Shown one piece after another: positions 12,744-28,300 of a DNA stretch of 64,000 nt. The notes under the pieces are model-generated. The model saw only the letters and a list, made by a program, of their open reading frames with translations, had not been told where the DNA came from and did not search any database. The stretch covers positions 677,501 to 741,500 of the forward strand of contig JAODUP010000436.1 in assembly GCA_025642065.1 (NCBI GenBank), given 5' to 3'. Source of the DNA: Paralvinella palmiformis (Eukaryota; Annelida; Polychaeta; Terebellida; Alvinellidae). Position 1 is the stretch's first letter. Each line of letters begins with the position of its first letter. Made by a program: the position numbers and the translations under genes.

Positions 12744-15700
12744 CGAGAGAGAGGGAGAGCATGACGCACACAGACAGACAGAAGGATGAACACATCAAAT
12801 AATATAGAGACAGACAGATAGACAGACAGACAGACAGACAGACGGGTCAATGGATGGAGTATAAACATACCCAGTATCATAACAATGATGTTAGTCACCC
12901 ATTATAAATATAATAATATTATTATTACTATTAACATCAAATATACCTTGTTTATATGTTACCCTTTCCACAAAATTGTGTTCAAAACTAATTATTCCTT
13001 TTTTAGCAAACTGTTTTAAATCATCGACCAAACACATGATATTTCAGCATTGAAACAGATTCTATCAGAGCCCCACAACATGTAATTCACTGCCATAGCA
13101 GCTGACACTAAATGGTAATACCGCTGACATATCAACTTAACTATCCGTAATGGCATCCCGGACTAATCTAGCCAATCTTGTCAAGCTCGGCCATGGTTAT
13201 CCATACGTCAGAAAATCCTGGATCTATTCGCGTGAACGGAAACTGGGTACGACGGCAATATTTCTGGATCACAGTTCTAGATCGACACCAGTGTGCGCAC
13301 TACACTGGAATTTACATATGCGCCAACTTTGTAGTATCATTGGCTATCTGGATCCCCCTCCTAGGATAAACATATATTGAAGTAAAGAGGGATGGATCAT
13401 TCACTTGTGTGCTTTCCCGACATCACAAGAAAGGTGAACATTTCTCACGAATATCTGGAAATCTTTGGGGGGGGGGGGTTCAAGGAATGTTATCCTGTAA
13501 ATGCACCAATGCGCATTCTTTTTTTGCTAATAAACCTCCGACTACTTTGTAAGAATACATAAGTCGAGTCCACACTGTATCGTCAACATCATGCTTAAAT
13601 CTTATGCAAAGAAATATCTTTGTTATTATTTTCAGGGATTTTTCAATCAGCAGATGAGCACCTGTTACCGGTAAAACAATTTCATACTGCGTTAAAAATA
13701 AATGAAAAAAACTCCCGGAAGGCATTAATGTCCTATTTTTATTTGATTGTTTGACGGTCACTTTTGAGCGCATGACAGGCTAAATAGTTCGAGCGGTCTT
13801 CAAACGGAATGAGGTGAAGTGAAAGATGAAACACCTTTCTTACAAGCCCCACACCGAAATTTGAGATCTGTGGCCAAACCGCGCTAACCGTTAGGCCATG
13901 GAGGCGATCCTGCTTCTATACGAGATTCATATAAACCAATTTAGGTATATCGTTATGTTATTACATTATATTAACCTACTTCTGATATGAAACAACATTA
14001 AAACTAATGTATTATCTACCACCGAGAGGACACTGTCACCGACAAATATATTAAATAAATGACCAAATATAGGAAAACCCGATAAATTATCAGTCAAGAC
14101 TAGGAGTACAGTTGTCATTGGTAATCTCTCACCTAGATGTAAACAAAAAATCTCATTTACAAACGGCTAATTGTCCCGCTCTCGTCGACGAAATCTATAT
14201 TTACAAGTTGGTTTCAGAGACGACCAAAAATGATAGGTGTAAAGCAATCCAGGTGGCGTGATGTAATTAGGTAGGGCAATCCCGACAAAAGCTATGTCCA
14301 TTAATACGATACTCGGGTTGTTATAAATCGAACCTTAGTCGTGTGTATCGACGAGTGTTATACAATCATATAAAGCCAGTGTTGTGACGGTCACGTGTTA
14401 CACATCAGCTTCCTGTGTTCCTAAAACCGATAATTAATAAAGTTATATCAATAATGAAGGAACTCGACACCTTTCAGTCATCAGACATCGTTATTGGTGG
14501 AGAATGTTTAACCAGTTCGACTATTTCATGTACGCAAAACAACAACGTTTCATATTCCCTTGTGAGTTATAGGAAGGGAATGTTTTTAATTAACTGATTT
14601 ATTTCCATATTCTGCACATTATAACGATTACAATAATCAAATCAATTATTCCAGACACTTAGTCCATAATAAGGTAACATGTATATTACCAGGTAATCTG
14701 TATTAAAGATCAGTTAACAAAAGAGGTATTACTTGAAGATTTCAGGTAATATACATATTATCCGATTACACAGATTAGCTGTAACACACACGCACGCGCG
14801 CGCACCCGCACACACACTATTTAAGGGAAGTAGAGAGAAGTATCATATTTGATGTCTTTTTACTGGCCCCAGAAGTGTCAGGTGGACAAAATTGTCGTAA
14901 ACGAATTACGGACGAAACACCGAAATCTGACAAACAAATAAATAAACAAACTTGCCCAGATTTAGATGTCAACCCAAATTCAGTATACACAAACGCCAAA
15001 AATAAATCGTTTAAACTCTAAACATTCTACCAATTATCAAAAACTCAAATTTCTGGATAATGACACTATGTATTCAGTTCACTGAACAGCGATGATATGT
15101 CTCATCAGGTAAAACTATAATATCGCTGACTTTTCGAAACAATATCACAATGAACACTTTTTTTAATAAATAACAATCACTTGTGTCTGTTGTCTTTAAA
15201 TAGAGGGGGTCTACTAGCTCTTTAAAACTCTCTGATCCTACGATCCATGAAATTTGCCTTTGTAAAGCCATTATTAAAAAAGAAACCACTTTGGACTGTA
15301 ATATTTTAAACAATTACAGACCTGTTTAAAGTCTTTAATTTTTTTTCTGTCTAACGTTATAGAAAGAGCAGTTGCTTTTCATCCAAATAAATATTTAGTT
15401 AATAAAAACTTTAATGAATCACTACAGTCTGCATATAAAGTAGTTACAGCACTGAAACAGCCCTGGTTTAGGTGAAAATGATATTATGATGTCAATTGAT
15501 CAACGTAAGCCCGTAATACTTGTTCTTCTGGACCTGTCTGCTGCATTTGATACAGTTGACCGTAATGTACTTTTCTCTAGGTTAAAAGACACGTTAGGTC
15601 TGTCGGGTAGTTGAATGGCTTCAATCGTATCTGTAACAACGCTCACAGAGAGTGTCTGTTCATGGTATTTTATCTGACGTTCAGTTTTTGTTATCTGATG

Positions 15701-16146
15701 TACCACAGGGTTCAGTTCTTGGTCCTCTGGTTTTCACAATGTATATCCCTTCTCTTGGGATCATTGCGCAGCGATATGGCGTTAAATATCACTTTTATTA
15801 CATGACATCTGAATGCCCGTGTGAACTGGTGTCCATTAGAAAGTCATCCTGACAACTCAGGTAATTCAGTCAGATACTATTGCAGGTGCTCGTGTCTCAC
15901 CTCAAGTCATATGGTGATTGTGCATTTAGTGTTGCAGCCCCCACTTGTTGGAATAGGTTGTCGGCTGATATTAGAAAAGCGTCGTCTCTTGAATTTTTTA
16001 TCTGTTCTAAAAACACACCTGGTCAAGGTTGCTTTCACAGAAAAACTAAAAATATCGTTTAAATATCTTATAGACATAATATTTGCGGTATCATTGTACA
16101 ACGTCTTTGAAAGACGCCTGTTAGTGACGGCACTTAATTATATATA

Positions 16147-16188
<42 letters not shown>

Positions 16189-18456
16189 CATCATCATCAA
16201 ATTATCCAAAAGTAGCCCTTAATAATAATAGTTAAAACTAAATGTTTACGTCAATTTGCTGATACTGATAGCGAAACCACTTCGTAAAATATCGTATGCA
16301 ATTTACTACAGTTACCAGTACGCATGCGTGAACTAAATAATGAGTTTAACAAAGTAGCATACACGTGAATATACGCGTGTACCATCGAAGTTCTAGATGT
16401 CTTAGTATCAAGCAAATCTCATAGACCCATATACTATTACCAACATCTAGTGAATGCGGTAATATATCATTAACCCGTATAAGAACATTTGACAGCACAT
16501 ACTACCAACAACACAGGATACAAATAAATCTGTAAAGGACTATACACGGAATCCATGTTAACTCATTTCATATCTACTTTTATGTGTAATTATTTATCAA
16601 AATGAAAACTGCCATGAACAAAATTGGACAACAAACTATCGAAATTGGGGCGTTCCCGCCGCGATGAGTGCTTACTTATATTCACAGCCTATTATATACG
16701 TCCAGTTGGTTATGGGTTTATATGTAAATTAAGGTTGGTGGGAAATCTCTCACGTATGACGTGATAATCAGATATTGTGAATTGTCTACAAAACCCCGTC
16801 AGCGTGTCAGATTAGATGGGGAGAAAACGTTATATGACATTGATCTATCGTGGGCAAAGGCTAAATCTTTGATAATAAAGTGCTTGAAAAACACGAAAAT
16901 ATACTTAAGACGTGTGTGCGTGTGTTGGGGGGGGGAAGAGGGATTCTATGGCGTAAATAATGCCTGAAAGGTGTGGATTCTTCCAAACTGATACAAGTTT
17001 TTGTATACGTACCATAAAAGTACAAGTCTAATCGAATATTCGCTTTGAATTTGATTCAAATACTTTGAATGCCAAATAAAATGACCCCCCACATACACGC
17101 CGAACCTGTCTGACCTCTGTCCGTATGGTTGATATAGGCAGGATTTGTTTAGCTAATCGAACCCAGAATAGAGCTGAGATCAGCATCTGTGATTTCGAAA
17201 TGTTTATGTATCGTTTACCTTTTGAGCCACAGCAAATTACTGCTGAATGTAAACTGTGGTGTCAAAGTATTTATCTTGTATATATGTTAACCTATTATTG
17301 ACATGCCACATGCACGTGTTTGTTAGCTGCGAGCTGTGGTGTCAATTGGTACTATTTTGTTTGCTTCCGTTTTTTGTGCGTAGCCTACGTCAACCGCTTC
17401 CCTGTGGGCGTGACATATTGGTCATGAACGAACAGTGGATTATCTGGTCCACACAAGCTGAAGAGATGCCCAGACATATGTAGGTCTACGTATGTGTAGA
17501 TGTGTACGTTTTGTATGCTTAAATTATGTATAGATTAATGGAGGTATAGGTTTTAAAGGATGTCTAGGTTCTGATGTACTGATTCAGTGCCAACACATAT
17601 ATGTGTCCTAACACACACACACACACACCTTGCATGTAGTAATATATTTTGTTTTCTAATAAATAGGCTTTAGAGCACCACGCAGTGTTGATGAGTATAT
17701 AGTATACATTCATGTGGACATGCACACAAATACACGCAGATACGAACGAAAACACTTCGAAATCCGAGAAAGATGGTGCGTGCACGCGCGCGCGCGCGCG
17801 TGAATTATAACCCCGGCATATAAAATGAACTAAGGATTTGCGATTCATTTTATTTTCCAGCCTCTCTCCTCACCGGGTTATCCCACCATCACATTATATA
17901 TACATATAAAGTGTCCTATATAACTGGTCGGTGACCTATTCTCCTATGTCGTCTAGGTCCCCGGTATCAAATGTCGTCAGTAAGGTTATAGCCACCGACC
18001 CATACCGTTATTGTCTGTCGAGGTCGGTCGTCCTATCTCTAGCCTTATCGGACACAATGCCTCCGTGCCTTAATGCCCCCTGGGCGGCCGATTTCTGGTC
18101 GTCGGTGACACGACATCGTGACACGACGACCGGCTGATAACTTGTAGAAGTTGGATAAAGTCGACTGTTTGGTCGTGACTCGGGCCCCACACTAACGGCT
18201 ATCTGTCATGGCCAGGTCTATGTCGTCTTGGGTAGAGATAGGGGGAAATTGGCTTCACGTAATAGGCTGGTCGGTATGTGCGGCGGTGTGTGTGTGTTAA
18301 ACTGTGGCATCTCTGTGTTAAGCTACTCTCTCTCTCTCTCCCTCTCCCTGTGTGTGTTAAACTGTGGCATCTCTCTGTGTTAAGCTACTCTCTTTCTCTC
18401 CCTCTCCCTGTGTGTAGGTGTGTTAAACTGTGGCATCTCTCTGTGTTAAGCTACTA

Positions 18457-18494
<38 letters not shown>

Positions 18495-18547
18495 TCCTTC
18501 TCCCAGTGTTTGTGTGTTAAACTGTGGCATCTCTCTGTGTTAAGCTA

Positions 18548-18578
<31 letters not shown>

Positions 18579-18705
18579 CTTCTCCCAGTGTGTGTGTGTT
18601 AAACTGTGGCATCTCTCTGTGTTAAGCTACTCTCTCTCTCTCTCCCTCCCTCTCCCTGTGTGTGTGCGTATGTGTTAAACTGTGGCATCTCTCTCTGTTA
18701 AGCTA

Positions 18706-18763
<58 letters not shown>

Positions 18764-18971
18764 TGTGTAGGTGTGTTAATCCACTGACCATGTTGAAAAG
18801 CTATATAACAAAGTATGCAAAGATTCTTCATTTATTAAGCCATTATATGGCCATCGGTATGTGCATGTACGTGTAAATATGTGTGTGCGCGTGCGCGCAG
18901 GTATGTCTATTGGTGTCTGCGTGTTGGTGTGTGTGTGTGTGTGCGCGCGCGCGTGTGTGTGTGTGTTGGTA

Positions 18972-19011
<40 letters not shown>

Positions 19012-22000
19012 TGCATGTGTGAAGATATTTGTGAGTGCATAATGTCGGCAATTGTACTGGGGGTTATTTAGTGTAATGTTGTTTATGCGTTTTACATACG
19101 TTGAGTACAGTTAAGCTGTTTAACCTCGACAGTGATCAGAGACGAGGGACGTCTCCCCAGAAGAGACATACCCAACAATTAGAGTATCATCTAACACAGG
19201 ATGTTACGTTACTGATAAGATAGATTCTCATCTACAAATTAACACACACGTCATATATTTCTAATCGTCTCCGAGTGCCACCATCCCACTAACTGGTCAC
19301 AGAACGGCTTTAGACCATCTCGATACTTGGACAGGCAACTTTCTCATTAAGACGCTAATACATTGGACCGAAGGAGGGGAAGGTGGGGTGGTGGTGCTGG
19401 ATGGGATGAACGGTCCAATCTCTTCCCGCGGCTGGTACCAAATTGTGTGCTACAAACGTCTAGGCCGCGGGAACGATACCCACTGTTAGCCGAGTTTGTG
19501 GGACGTTTCATGCGATCGTATGAACTAGAGAGTCACCGACCGACTCACTAACACACTGACCCACTATTAGATTGGTAAACACAGATTATGGAGTATATAT
19601 TGATTGAGTACAGAACATCTGGATACACCGAATAGTATAAAATATATGATGATGATTGATGTCTTACGGCCACTTTTGTGCACATGGTAGGCTATACGGC
19701 CGAACGACCTTCAAAGGTAATGAAATAAGATGAAACACCCTTCAGATATGCCCACGCCGAGATTCGAACTCAGGTGGTAGTGATCTGTGGTCTAACGCGC
19801 TACAGACTAGACCACGGAGGCGATCTCTCCACTGTGTAAGAGGGGGACATATTAAATAAATAAAAATTAATAAAATAAATTAACAAACTCCCTAAATATT
19901 GTAATCCTCACCTCACCGTTAAATAAACGTTGATTATCTGATTCAACAGCAACGCCATTTTTAATTAACTTTCTAATTAAGACGATCCGCATAACTAATA
20001 CCAGGCTTAATCACGAATATTATATACGTTTATCAAACCCGTCAATATTTCTTTTTCTTCTCATTCTTTAAAATACGTGATTTGTCTGATAAAATAGGTG
20101 GGTCATCTCCGTGGCCTGACTAGTAGAGCGGTTGGCCACAGATGTTTAGCACCTTGGTTCGAACCTCCGCCGGGAAGTGTCCGAAGGGCGTTTCAGCTTT
20201 AACGTCATTTCATTAGCCTACAGCGTGCAGAAAAGTGGATTTAAAATAGCAATATTTAAACATTTTATTAACGGATAGTTGATGGGAATCCTTTCACTAT
20301 TTTTGGGAGTACTAAATGCCATACATCAGACTAATTGGACGTCCTTTAAGTAGATGACGTATACAGTCCCACACGTGACCAACTCCCCAAAGCGTTTGAG
20401 CCATCCGGCCCTATGAACACAATCCCCACCCTAACAAATACACGCGCATGATTTTGTTTTCTATTCCAGCTTGAGCGAGTAATACTCTATATATGTGTTC
20501 GTTTGTTTGCTGACCATATTTACCAAGAACGAAAAGCTGATGATCCGGCTACAACAATCTGATGAGTCGTCCAGATGTAATAACAGTGCATACGCGGATA
20601 TATAAAAATATGCATTAACACTCTGAGTCAGTGCCATCACACACACACACACACACACACACTGCTCAAATTAGGGACTGAACTGACTTATCGGAATGTC
20701 GTAAATAGTAAGATCACTCTAAAAAACTAACTAAATAGATCACGTGATTTTTTTAAACATTCTTATTGGCTAGAGTGATTCTAGCGATTACCTCCACCCT
20801 CCAGCAAAATATATCATATGGCTTATAACGAATTCGACAATATCAAAATACCAATATATTGTATGTTACTTTTTATATTGCTATTCGAAAAGAAGTATTT
20901 ATTAACTGCGGATATTGTGCATAGAAAACCGAGCATCAAGTTTATCCGATGCACATATATCCCTTCTAGATGACTGCCATTTTTTATAACTGAACTTAGT
21001 TTCTCAATTTAAACGAAAAGCTGTATCATGGTAAGCCACTTTCAGTGACCACGTGTGATTAATCGTAAACAGAAGCAAGGGCCATTGTTAAATCCCTTAT
21101 TTTCATAATTATCGTAATGCCATTGTAACTAGCTGAAATGTTTCGTTTAGACATCAAATAAAAGAAAATGTAAAAATAAAACGCTGTTCTTATTTTACGG
21201 CCATTCTCTGGACACGGTAAGCTAATGGTAGTGAAACAAAGTGAAGAATGAAACATCCTCAGATATAGCTGGAATGGGCTTTGAGTCGAAGTGCTAAACG
21301 TATGTAGCCAATCACGCTATCGGTTCGGCTATGGGGACGTCCACGTCAAGTGAAAGGTGTTATCCCAGTATAACAGCCACACAATGAAAACGTAAGAAAT
21401 ATGGCATGATCTCAAGCGATTATCCTAAATACTTAAGCTGGCTGCAAATATGCACTCTGCTTCACTGAAAATTCTTGGTCGCATACCAGGGACTGAAATC
21501 CTCGTAGGGACTGACAGATCAGTCCCGTATCATGTCTTATCCTACTTCATCCCTAGTCCTTCAGTGAAGGCCGAATGGACCCAGACACTGGAGCGATTTA
21601 TCAGTATTCCCAAAAGGTTAATAAAAACGGGGTTACTACAGCAACCGAACCGAATGCAATTCAAGACTTTTTCAAAACAGAAATCCAATTTTCAAGACCG
21701 TCGAAAATATAACTTTTAGGGACACCGACTTTCCGATTCAAAATAAGTCAAATTATATTCTAAATTAAAGTAAATTCTATTTCAGAGGCAGTATTTTCCA
21801 TTAAAGATTCAAATTTCCCAAAGGGCACATTCTCCAATTAGAAATTATCCATTTTAAGACACACTTAAAATCCCAACACCTCTAGGTAAATGAGGAGTGC
21901 TTCACTCTATTTGTGTTCATCAAATCAAGCTGCCATAATAGACTTTATAACAGTTTATATCGTGTGGTAAATTTGAGTGAAACTGTTTAAGGTCGGCGTT

Positions 22001-22309
22001 GGTCACACCTGGGACACATGATTGAGGGATGACTGCCTGGGGAAACATCCCACAAAAACAGGTATGAATCAGATTCGAAACCACAGCCTGGGGGATTAGA
22101 CCGGAATGCTTCAACGGAATGCACTAAAACCGCGCCCTAAATACGCAAAAAGTTATCAGTGATTGATTGGGGTATACAACCGAAAGGCTACTCTCTAAGG
22201 GATGGATACCAGGTAATACAGGGATTCGACTCCAGGATTTGGAGGTTTGTAGCACAGTACGCTATCATCTTTGTCACTGGAGCGTCCTTTAGACTGAAGT
22301 GTGTGTGTG

Positions 22310-22354
<45 letters not shown>

Positions 22355-25300
22355 TCTGTGTGAGTGAGCCAGCAGGCACGTGTGCGAATTTAGCATGTAT
22401 TAGGGTTTATATTTTTATATGGATATACGCGTCGTTACTCATCCTGGCTAAACATAGTAACCACCCTCGGCAACTCCATATAAATAGCCACCAACTTCAT
22501 CAACTCGGCTGTCACGGTGAAATCTCTCCCAAACAGCTACTTGTGTTAGCAGCTAGGTCACGTATTTTAAAGATTCACAAGTAGAACTTTCTCGATCCAG
22601 AACATTTTCGGCGAGATTGGGACATAAGCAGTAACAATGTGCTGAAGATGCTCTACGTTAGATTGACGTAGAAGGCGGCGGAATGAAAGGGTGGGGGTGA
22701 GTGGGGTAGACGTGTTGTACTGTCTCGACTGTTGAGATTTCCAATTTGCCAAGAACGCGAAGGGAATTTGAAACGTTGCTGAATTAGGGAAGATCTTTGT
22801 AATAATTACAAAACTTTTACAGGGCCAATGTCCTCGAAAAGAATCGAGCTCAGTGGCGCACCTTTGTGTGAATATTGCCGTATATTTTTCTTTTCAACAG
22901 ATCACGTTTTATATGATCCGACTACCTTAGCAAAAAAAAAACTAAAACATCTCAGTTCGGGCATTTTCCCGCGATGCTTTCGTGACTCACTCATGAATAT
23001 GCAGATTTTTATGACGCGTCCGCTCCAGCCAGCCTTATTTTGAGACACGAGTGTGAAATCGGCTGAAAACGTATTTTAATGTCTAACAGAAATCGCCAAC
23101 ACAAAGATTATGTGCCGATATATTATGTGTGAACTATAAGACAAATGCCACTTTGAACAAACAGATCATTTTACTCAGAGATTTTTTCGTTGCTGGTCAA
23201 TACACCTTTCAAATGTTTCTAATACACATCGCGGTTTTATTGCCATTATTAGTCACCCTATCGCTTATATTTTTTTATACATAATTCACGGGCTTTAATG
23301 GGTAACATCATCGTAATAAGTTGCCGTTTACACATGATCACTTTCAACTGACCACTGGGTGGCTGATTATACAGTACAACATGCGCGCTTGTTTAGCGTT
23401 ATCACGCTGAGCGTGGTGCGATGATGTTACAGACAAACACGAACAAAACCGTACCAAAACACGCAAACATGTCGATGACGCCAGTACACAGCTTTATCCG
23501 GCGATGTCTACCGAGTGAAAACGAAGAGAACCGAGTATTCATCAGGATGCCTTACGTGGCACGGGATTGGTGTTCAGGATCTGAATTTTGCGTCTCCGTA
23601 TAGTAACGTCTTTAGCGCTCAATAAAATAATCGTAGTTATGACAAACTCAAAACATTAAATGGGGCGCCTCCGTGGTATTACTGGTAGTTCGAATCTTGG
23701 CGTGGGCATATCTGAAGGGTGTTTCATCTTTGACTTCACCTCATTACCTATCGAGGTCGCTTGGCCCATTTAGTCTACCATGTGCACAGAAGTGGCCGTA
23801 AAACATTAATCATAATCATCATCATAACATTAAATAACAAAAAATGTCTTATCTACAGTTTTAATATGCTTTCAGAGGTAAATAAGAATTATCATTAAAT
23901 CTCTTATAGTGTTTTTACAGACATGTCATTTGAGGTATTATTATATTACATATTATCTGTACAGCGCCTGTGAATGGCTCCTGCTAGTAAGGGCGCTTTA
24001 TTAAATATACATTATTAGTATTAGTATTATTATTGTATGTTTCGAAGGAAGATGAAAATATCCAGAATCATTTAAAATAAGCAAAAAGAAGTCTCGTATT
24101 CACCTACACTGACGATAGGCACCTGCTGAATCAGCCAGAATGCAAGCAAAAACGATATACCGTTTAATATTTAACACAACATGCATAAGAACATTGATGT
24201 ATTTGTGTGTGTGGGGGGAGACGGGGGGAAGCGGTTAAAAGCAAAAGAGAGGAATAATACGTTTTCAGTTACTGCTCACCGTTTTAAAGGTGAGATTTTC
24301 ATGTTCCACTACCGCAGTTCTTTACACGAATATATATATATATATATATATATACGTATGTATGTATAAAATATGCCAATTACTGGTACCAAAAGAAAAC
24401 TTGTATCTCTAATCGGTGAAAGGTTATGATTGACATGCCTAATGACATCATATGATGCCATTTTTGTTTTATTGAGTTGAGTTGTTTAACTTCGGTACTG
24501 GTCACATTTGAGACATATGGCCGAGGGGCTTCTGCTTAGCATACGTAACGAATTACACAAATACAGGTATGAGTCGGATTTGAACTCACAACTCTAACCA
24601 CTGTGCTATCGAAATTCCCCCTCCCCTCCCACAATATGGCATGCAGAGATCGTCATAAGAGAGACTACAGTAAATATACTTTATGGATCAACCACAGAAC
24701 AATTAAAATAGAGATCCATGACAAAACTCTGTCCAGTTTTGTTTTGAATGACACCGGTCAGTAGATCCGGAAGATCCGGGGTATATGTAATAGGTGGGAA
24801 AAATAGAATCGTTTCCAGCTTGATCCATTATGACGTAGTGCCATTATATTTTTCTCTGTGTATGTATGGCATCATGCGTGCACAAACGTGTGTGTGTGTC
24901 TGTGTGCGTACGTTAATTGAAAAGTACCGAAACCGGTTTACTCTATAAAATGGCCACAAAAAATCTTTAAACGAAGAACACGATGGGAGGATTTTTATAC
25001 GACAACGCCATATATTACTAATGAACCGTCCGATCCGGATTAGGCTACACAATCTGCGGATACTCCGGAGAAAGCTCTCCGTCGTCCACACACACAAACG
25101 ACAGTCAATCTGGCTATTCAGAAGGGGGCAGCACCGGCGGGTCGGGGGTACCCTGTCGGCGTAGGAAGCGTAATTACAATAAAGGGCCCGGATTATAGCT
25201 AAATGTGATGGAGATTTTCGAAACATGAACACAATTAGAAGCAATGGGTGACGGTGTCCCGTCTGGAGGAATCCATTCACCCCCCCCCCCGGGCGGTGGA

Positions 25301-28300
25301 GGGATTCGGGGGTAGGAATGGGAATGGGAGGATCCCGGCGGTGGGTTGGGTGGGATTCGGGCAACGCATTTAGATTGGCCGGTGAGTATGATGATGTTAG
25401 CAGCGGCAGACTGACAGACATAGCTATCCGGAATGACGGATGGTCGGCAGCCCTGGGGGAGGGGTGGTCGGGACGCTCCCTCGGAGATAAATTTGACAGA
25501 TCGGCAGACGTTCTTTGTCGGCGCAGAAGAAAGTAAACCCGGATAATGAATACAAAGGACGTGGGACTCGTCTCGGTGGTCAATTAAAGTCCCCCCCCCC
25601 CCTCAGCCCTCCCCCACCCACCCCGATCGGATCCGCGAAAGACGGGTGGGGGTGGGCGTCGGTCGTAGAGAGAGATAATGAAAATGATAGCTCCTGATTG
25701 GATAGTCTTTCATAACGACACGCCAAAACAACGACCGTTGCAGTACCCGACGTAGGGTCGGGATGCTGCTGCTGCTACTGGTGATGACGGTAACGCGACG
25801 GCGAGAAGCCGAAATCCAGAACATCCGCCGACTAATGATTGGTAATCGGGAAAGATGAATGGCAGCAAAATTTGAGAGCACCGCAGTCCAGTGTCCGTCG
25901 ACCCGGCTACGACTCTGACTATAATTGGCAACAAAAACTGACAGATCACCAAAGATGACCACGTAAAGACCACTTATATCGGGCCAACAGCGGCGCCAGG
26001 CTAATTATTAACAACACCGGGGCGGAGACCTCCCGGGGGAGCATCCCCAAGGCGAGTGATTGGTGCTCGCTACTTGATATCGGGTTCGTTGAAGCTACGA
26101 TAAAAATGTGCGTGTGGATACACAGACTGATAGCCGTGATGACAGCGTGTGTGTGTGAGAGAGAAAGAATAAGTGAGAGAGATCATTTTACGGTAACACG
26201 GGGCTTTAATTTTGCCGTGCTATCCTATATGATGTGTCCCTGGCTGAAGCCACCGACCCTATAGTTACTCGATCGCCAGAGGAGCATCTCTTCGTCGCTA
26301 AATAGGGATACACTTCCGTCAGTATTGTTTAGGTTTCACAGCCAAATCGGTTTTGTCATGTTGCTGATACGGCTGGTGTTTCGGCCTTAATATTATTAGT
26401 TAGATGATAAAATAGTCACTTCTGGGCACATCGTATGTCATATGTACAGTACGTGTAACCTAACATAGACACATCAGATACTACAGACTGAAGTAACCCT
26501 AGTTAATAACTGACCAAAAACAGACAAATGTAACCACATCAGATAGACGTCACCACATTAGTTAGATGTTTAAATAGGATATAGACGTAACCACTACATA
26601 CGTACTGGACCACAGTAAATAAATGTAACCACGGTAGATAGACTTAACTATGATAGATAGAAGTAAACATGTTAGATAGATGTAAACGTGTTAAATAGAC
26701 CATGGTAGATAAATGTAACCATGGTAGATAAATGTAACCATGGCAAATAGACGTAACCATTGTAAATAGTCACATCCGTAACAGCTAGATGTAACTAAAA
26801 CAGACGCACCTAAAAGTGGTAGACAGGTCTAATCACATTACATAGATCTAGCTACATTATAGATAGACATAACCGCAGGACAGGCGAACATAATGTTGAC
26901 ATAACAAAACGCAGCATAGACGGACATAATATACACACAATTAACCACAAGATAGACGTGACTTATGTACACAGAACTAACCGCAGGATAGGCGAAAGTA
27001 ATGTACACAACCGCAGGACAGGCGAAACTAATGTAAACACAATTAATTGCAGAATAGACGGACTTTATGTAAACAAACCGCAGGACAGACTGACACAATG
27101 TACACACAACCAACCGCAGGATAGACGGATATAATGTACACACAACCAACCGCAGGATAGACGGACATAATGTACACACAACCAACCGCAGGATAGAGGG
27201 ACATAATGTACACACAACCAACCGCAGGATAGAGGGACATAATGTACACACAACCAACCGCAGGTTAGACGAACACAATGTATTACATAACCAACCGCAG
27301 GATAGACGGACTTTATGTAAACACAACTAATTATATCTGATAGATATAACTACAGTAGTCTGCTATAACCAAGGTAGATAGATCTAGTCACATCAGGCTG
27401 CCATAACCAAAGAAAATATGACAGCAATCTATATAGACCTAACTATGTTAGATAAGTGTAACCATATTAAAGAGATGTGACCATAGTAGGACAAACTAAC
27501 CAAAGTAAACAGGTAATACAGCAGACAGACATAACCATAGCAAACTGACATAATCACAGTAGACAGATGCAACCAAAGTAGACAGAGGTAATACAGTAGA
27601 CATAACATAATATAGTATACATAACCATAGCAAGCTGACCTAAACACAGTAGACAGACGTAACCACAGTAGGTAGAGGTAACTAGATAAGAGAGATGTAA
27701 CCACAATAGACCTACGTAATCAAAGTAGAAAGGTGTAATTACAGTAAATAAACCTCAGTCAGGTAGTCTAATCAGAGTAGCGCGATGTAAACAGGGTAGA
27801 TAAACGTAACCATAGCAGCTAGATACGTAAAAAGTTCTGACAGGAGTAGACAGAAGTAACCAGAGTAGATAAACGTAATCAAGTTAGATAGGCATAACTA
27901 CAACATGCCATCCTATCCATAAGTAAGCCGACCTAACCAAAGTAGATGAACGTAACTAAAGTAGACGGCGTACCCATAGTAAACAGACGAAACTACGGTA
28001 GACGGACGTAACCACAATTGATGTAACCACAATATTCAACATAGACGTGACAATGGTAGGTCGAGCTAACCATAGTAAGCCGATCTACTCGTAGTAGACC
28101 GATGTCTAATAGCGTAGACTAATCGAACTAAAGTAGAGAGGTTTAATCCTAGTAGGAGGCTCCTATCTAAAATGTACATACGTGACCAGAGTAGATGGGC
28201 GAAACATCCACAGTAGACAGAAGCAAGATAGGCCAATAGATGGGCGTAACTACAATAGGCCGGCCTAACTATAGTAAATCGACCTAGCCAATGCAGACCT

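Noticed and set aside
13020..13130. Possible LINE C-terminal fragment
   Set aside because: Only a weak resemblance to the AFS-AP-WN pattern over a few residues; too short to support.
13150..13380. ORF with hydrophobic segment resembling a receptor transmembrane helix
   Set aside because: Only about 60 codons, two competing frames, no conserved motif and no splice context.
24828..25583. Longest ORF in the window, 251 codons, minus strand
   Set aside because: It lies in CpG-rich sequence where stops are rare, has poly-C-derived and low-complexity parts, no recognised domain, and overlaps other open frames. Probably chance.
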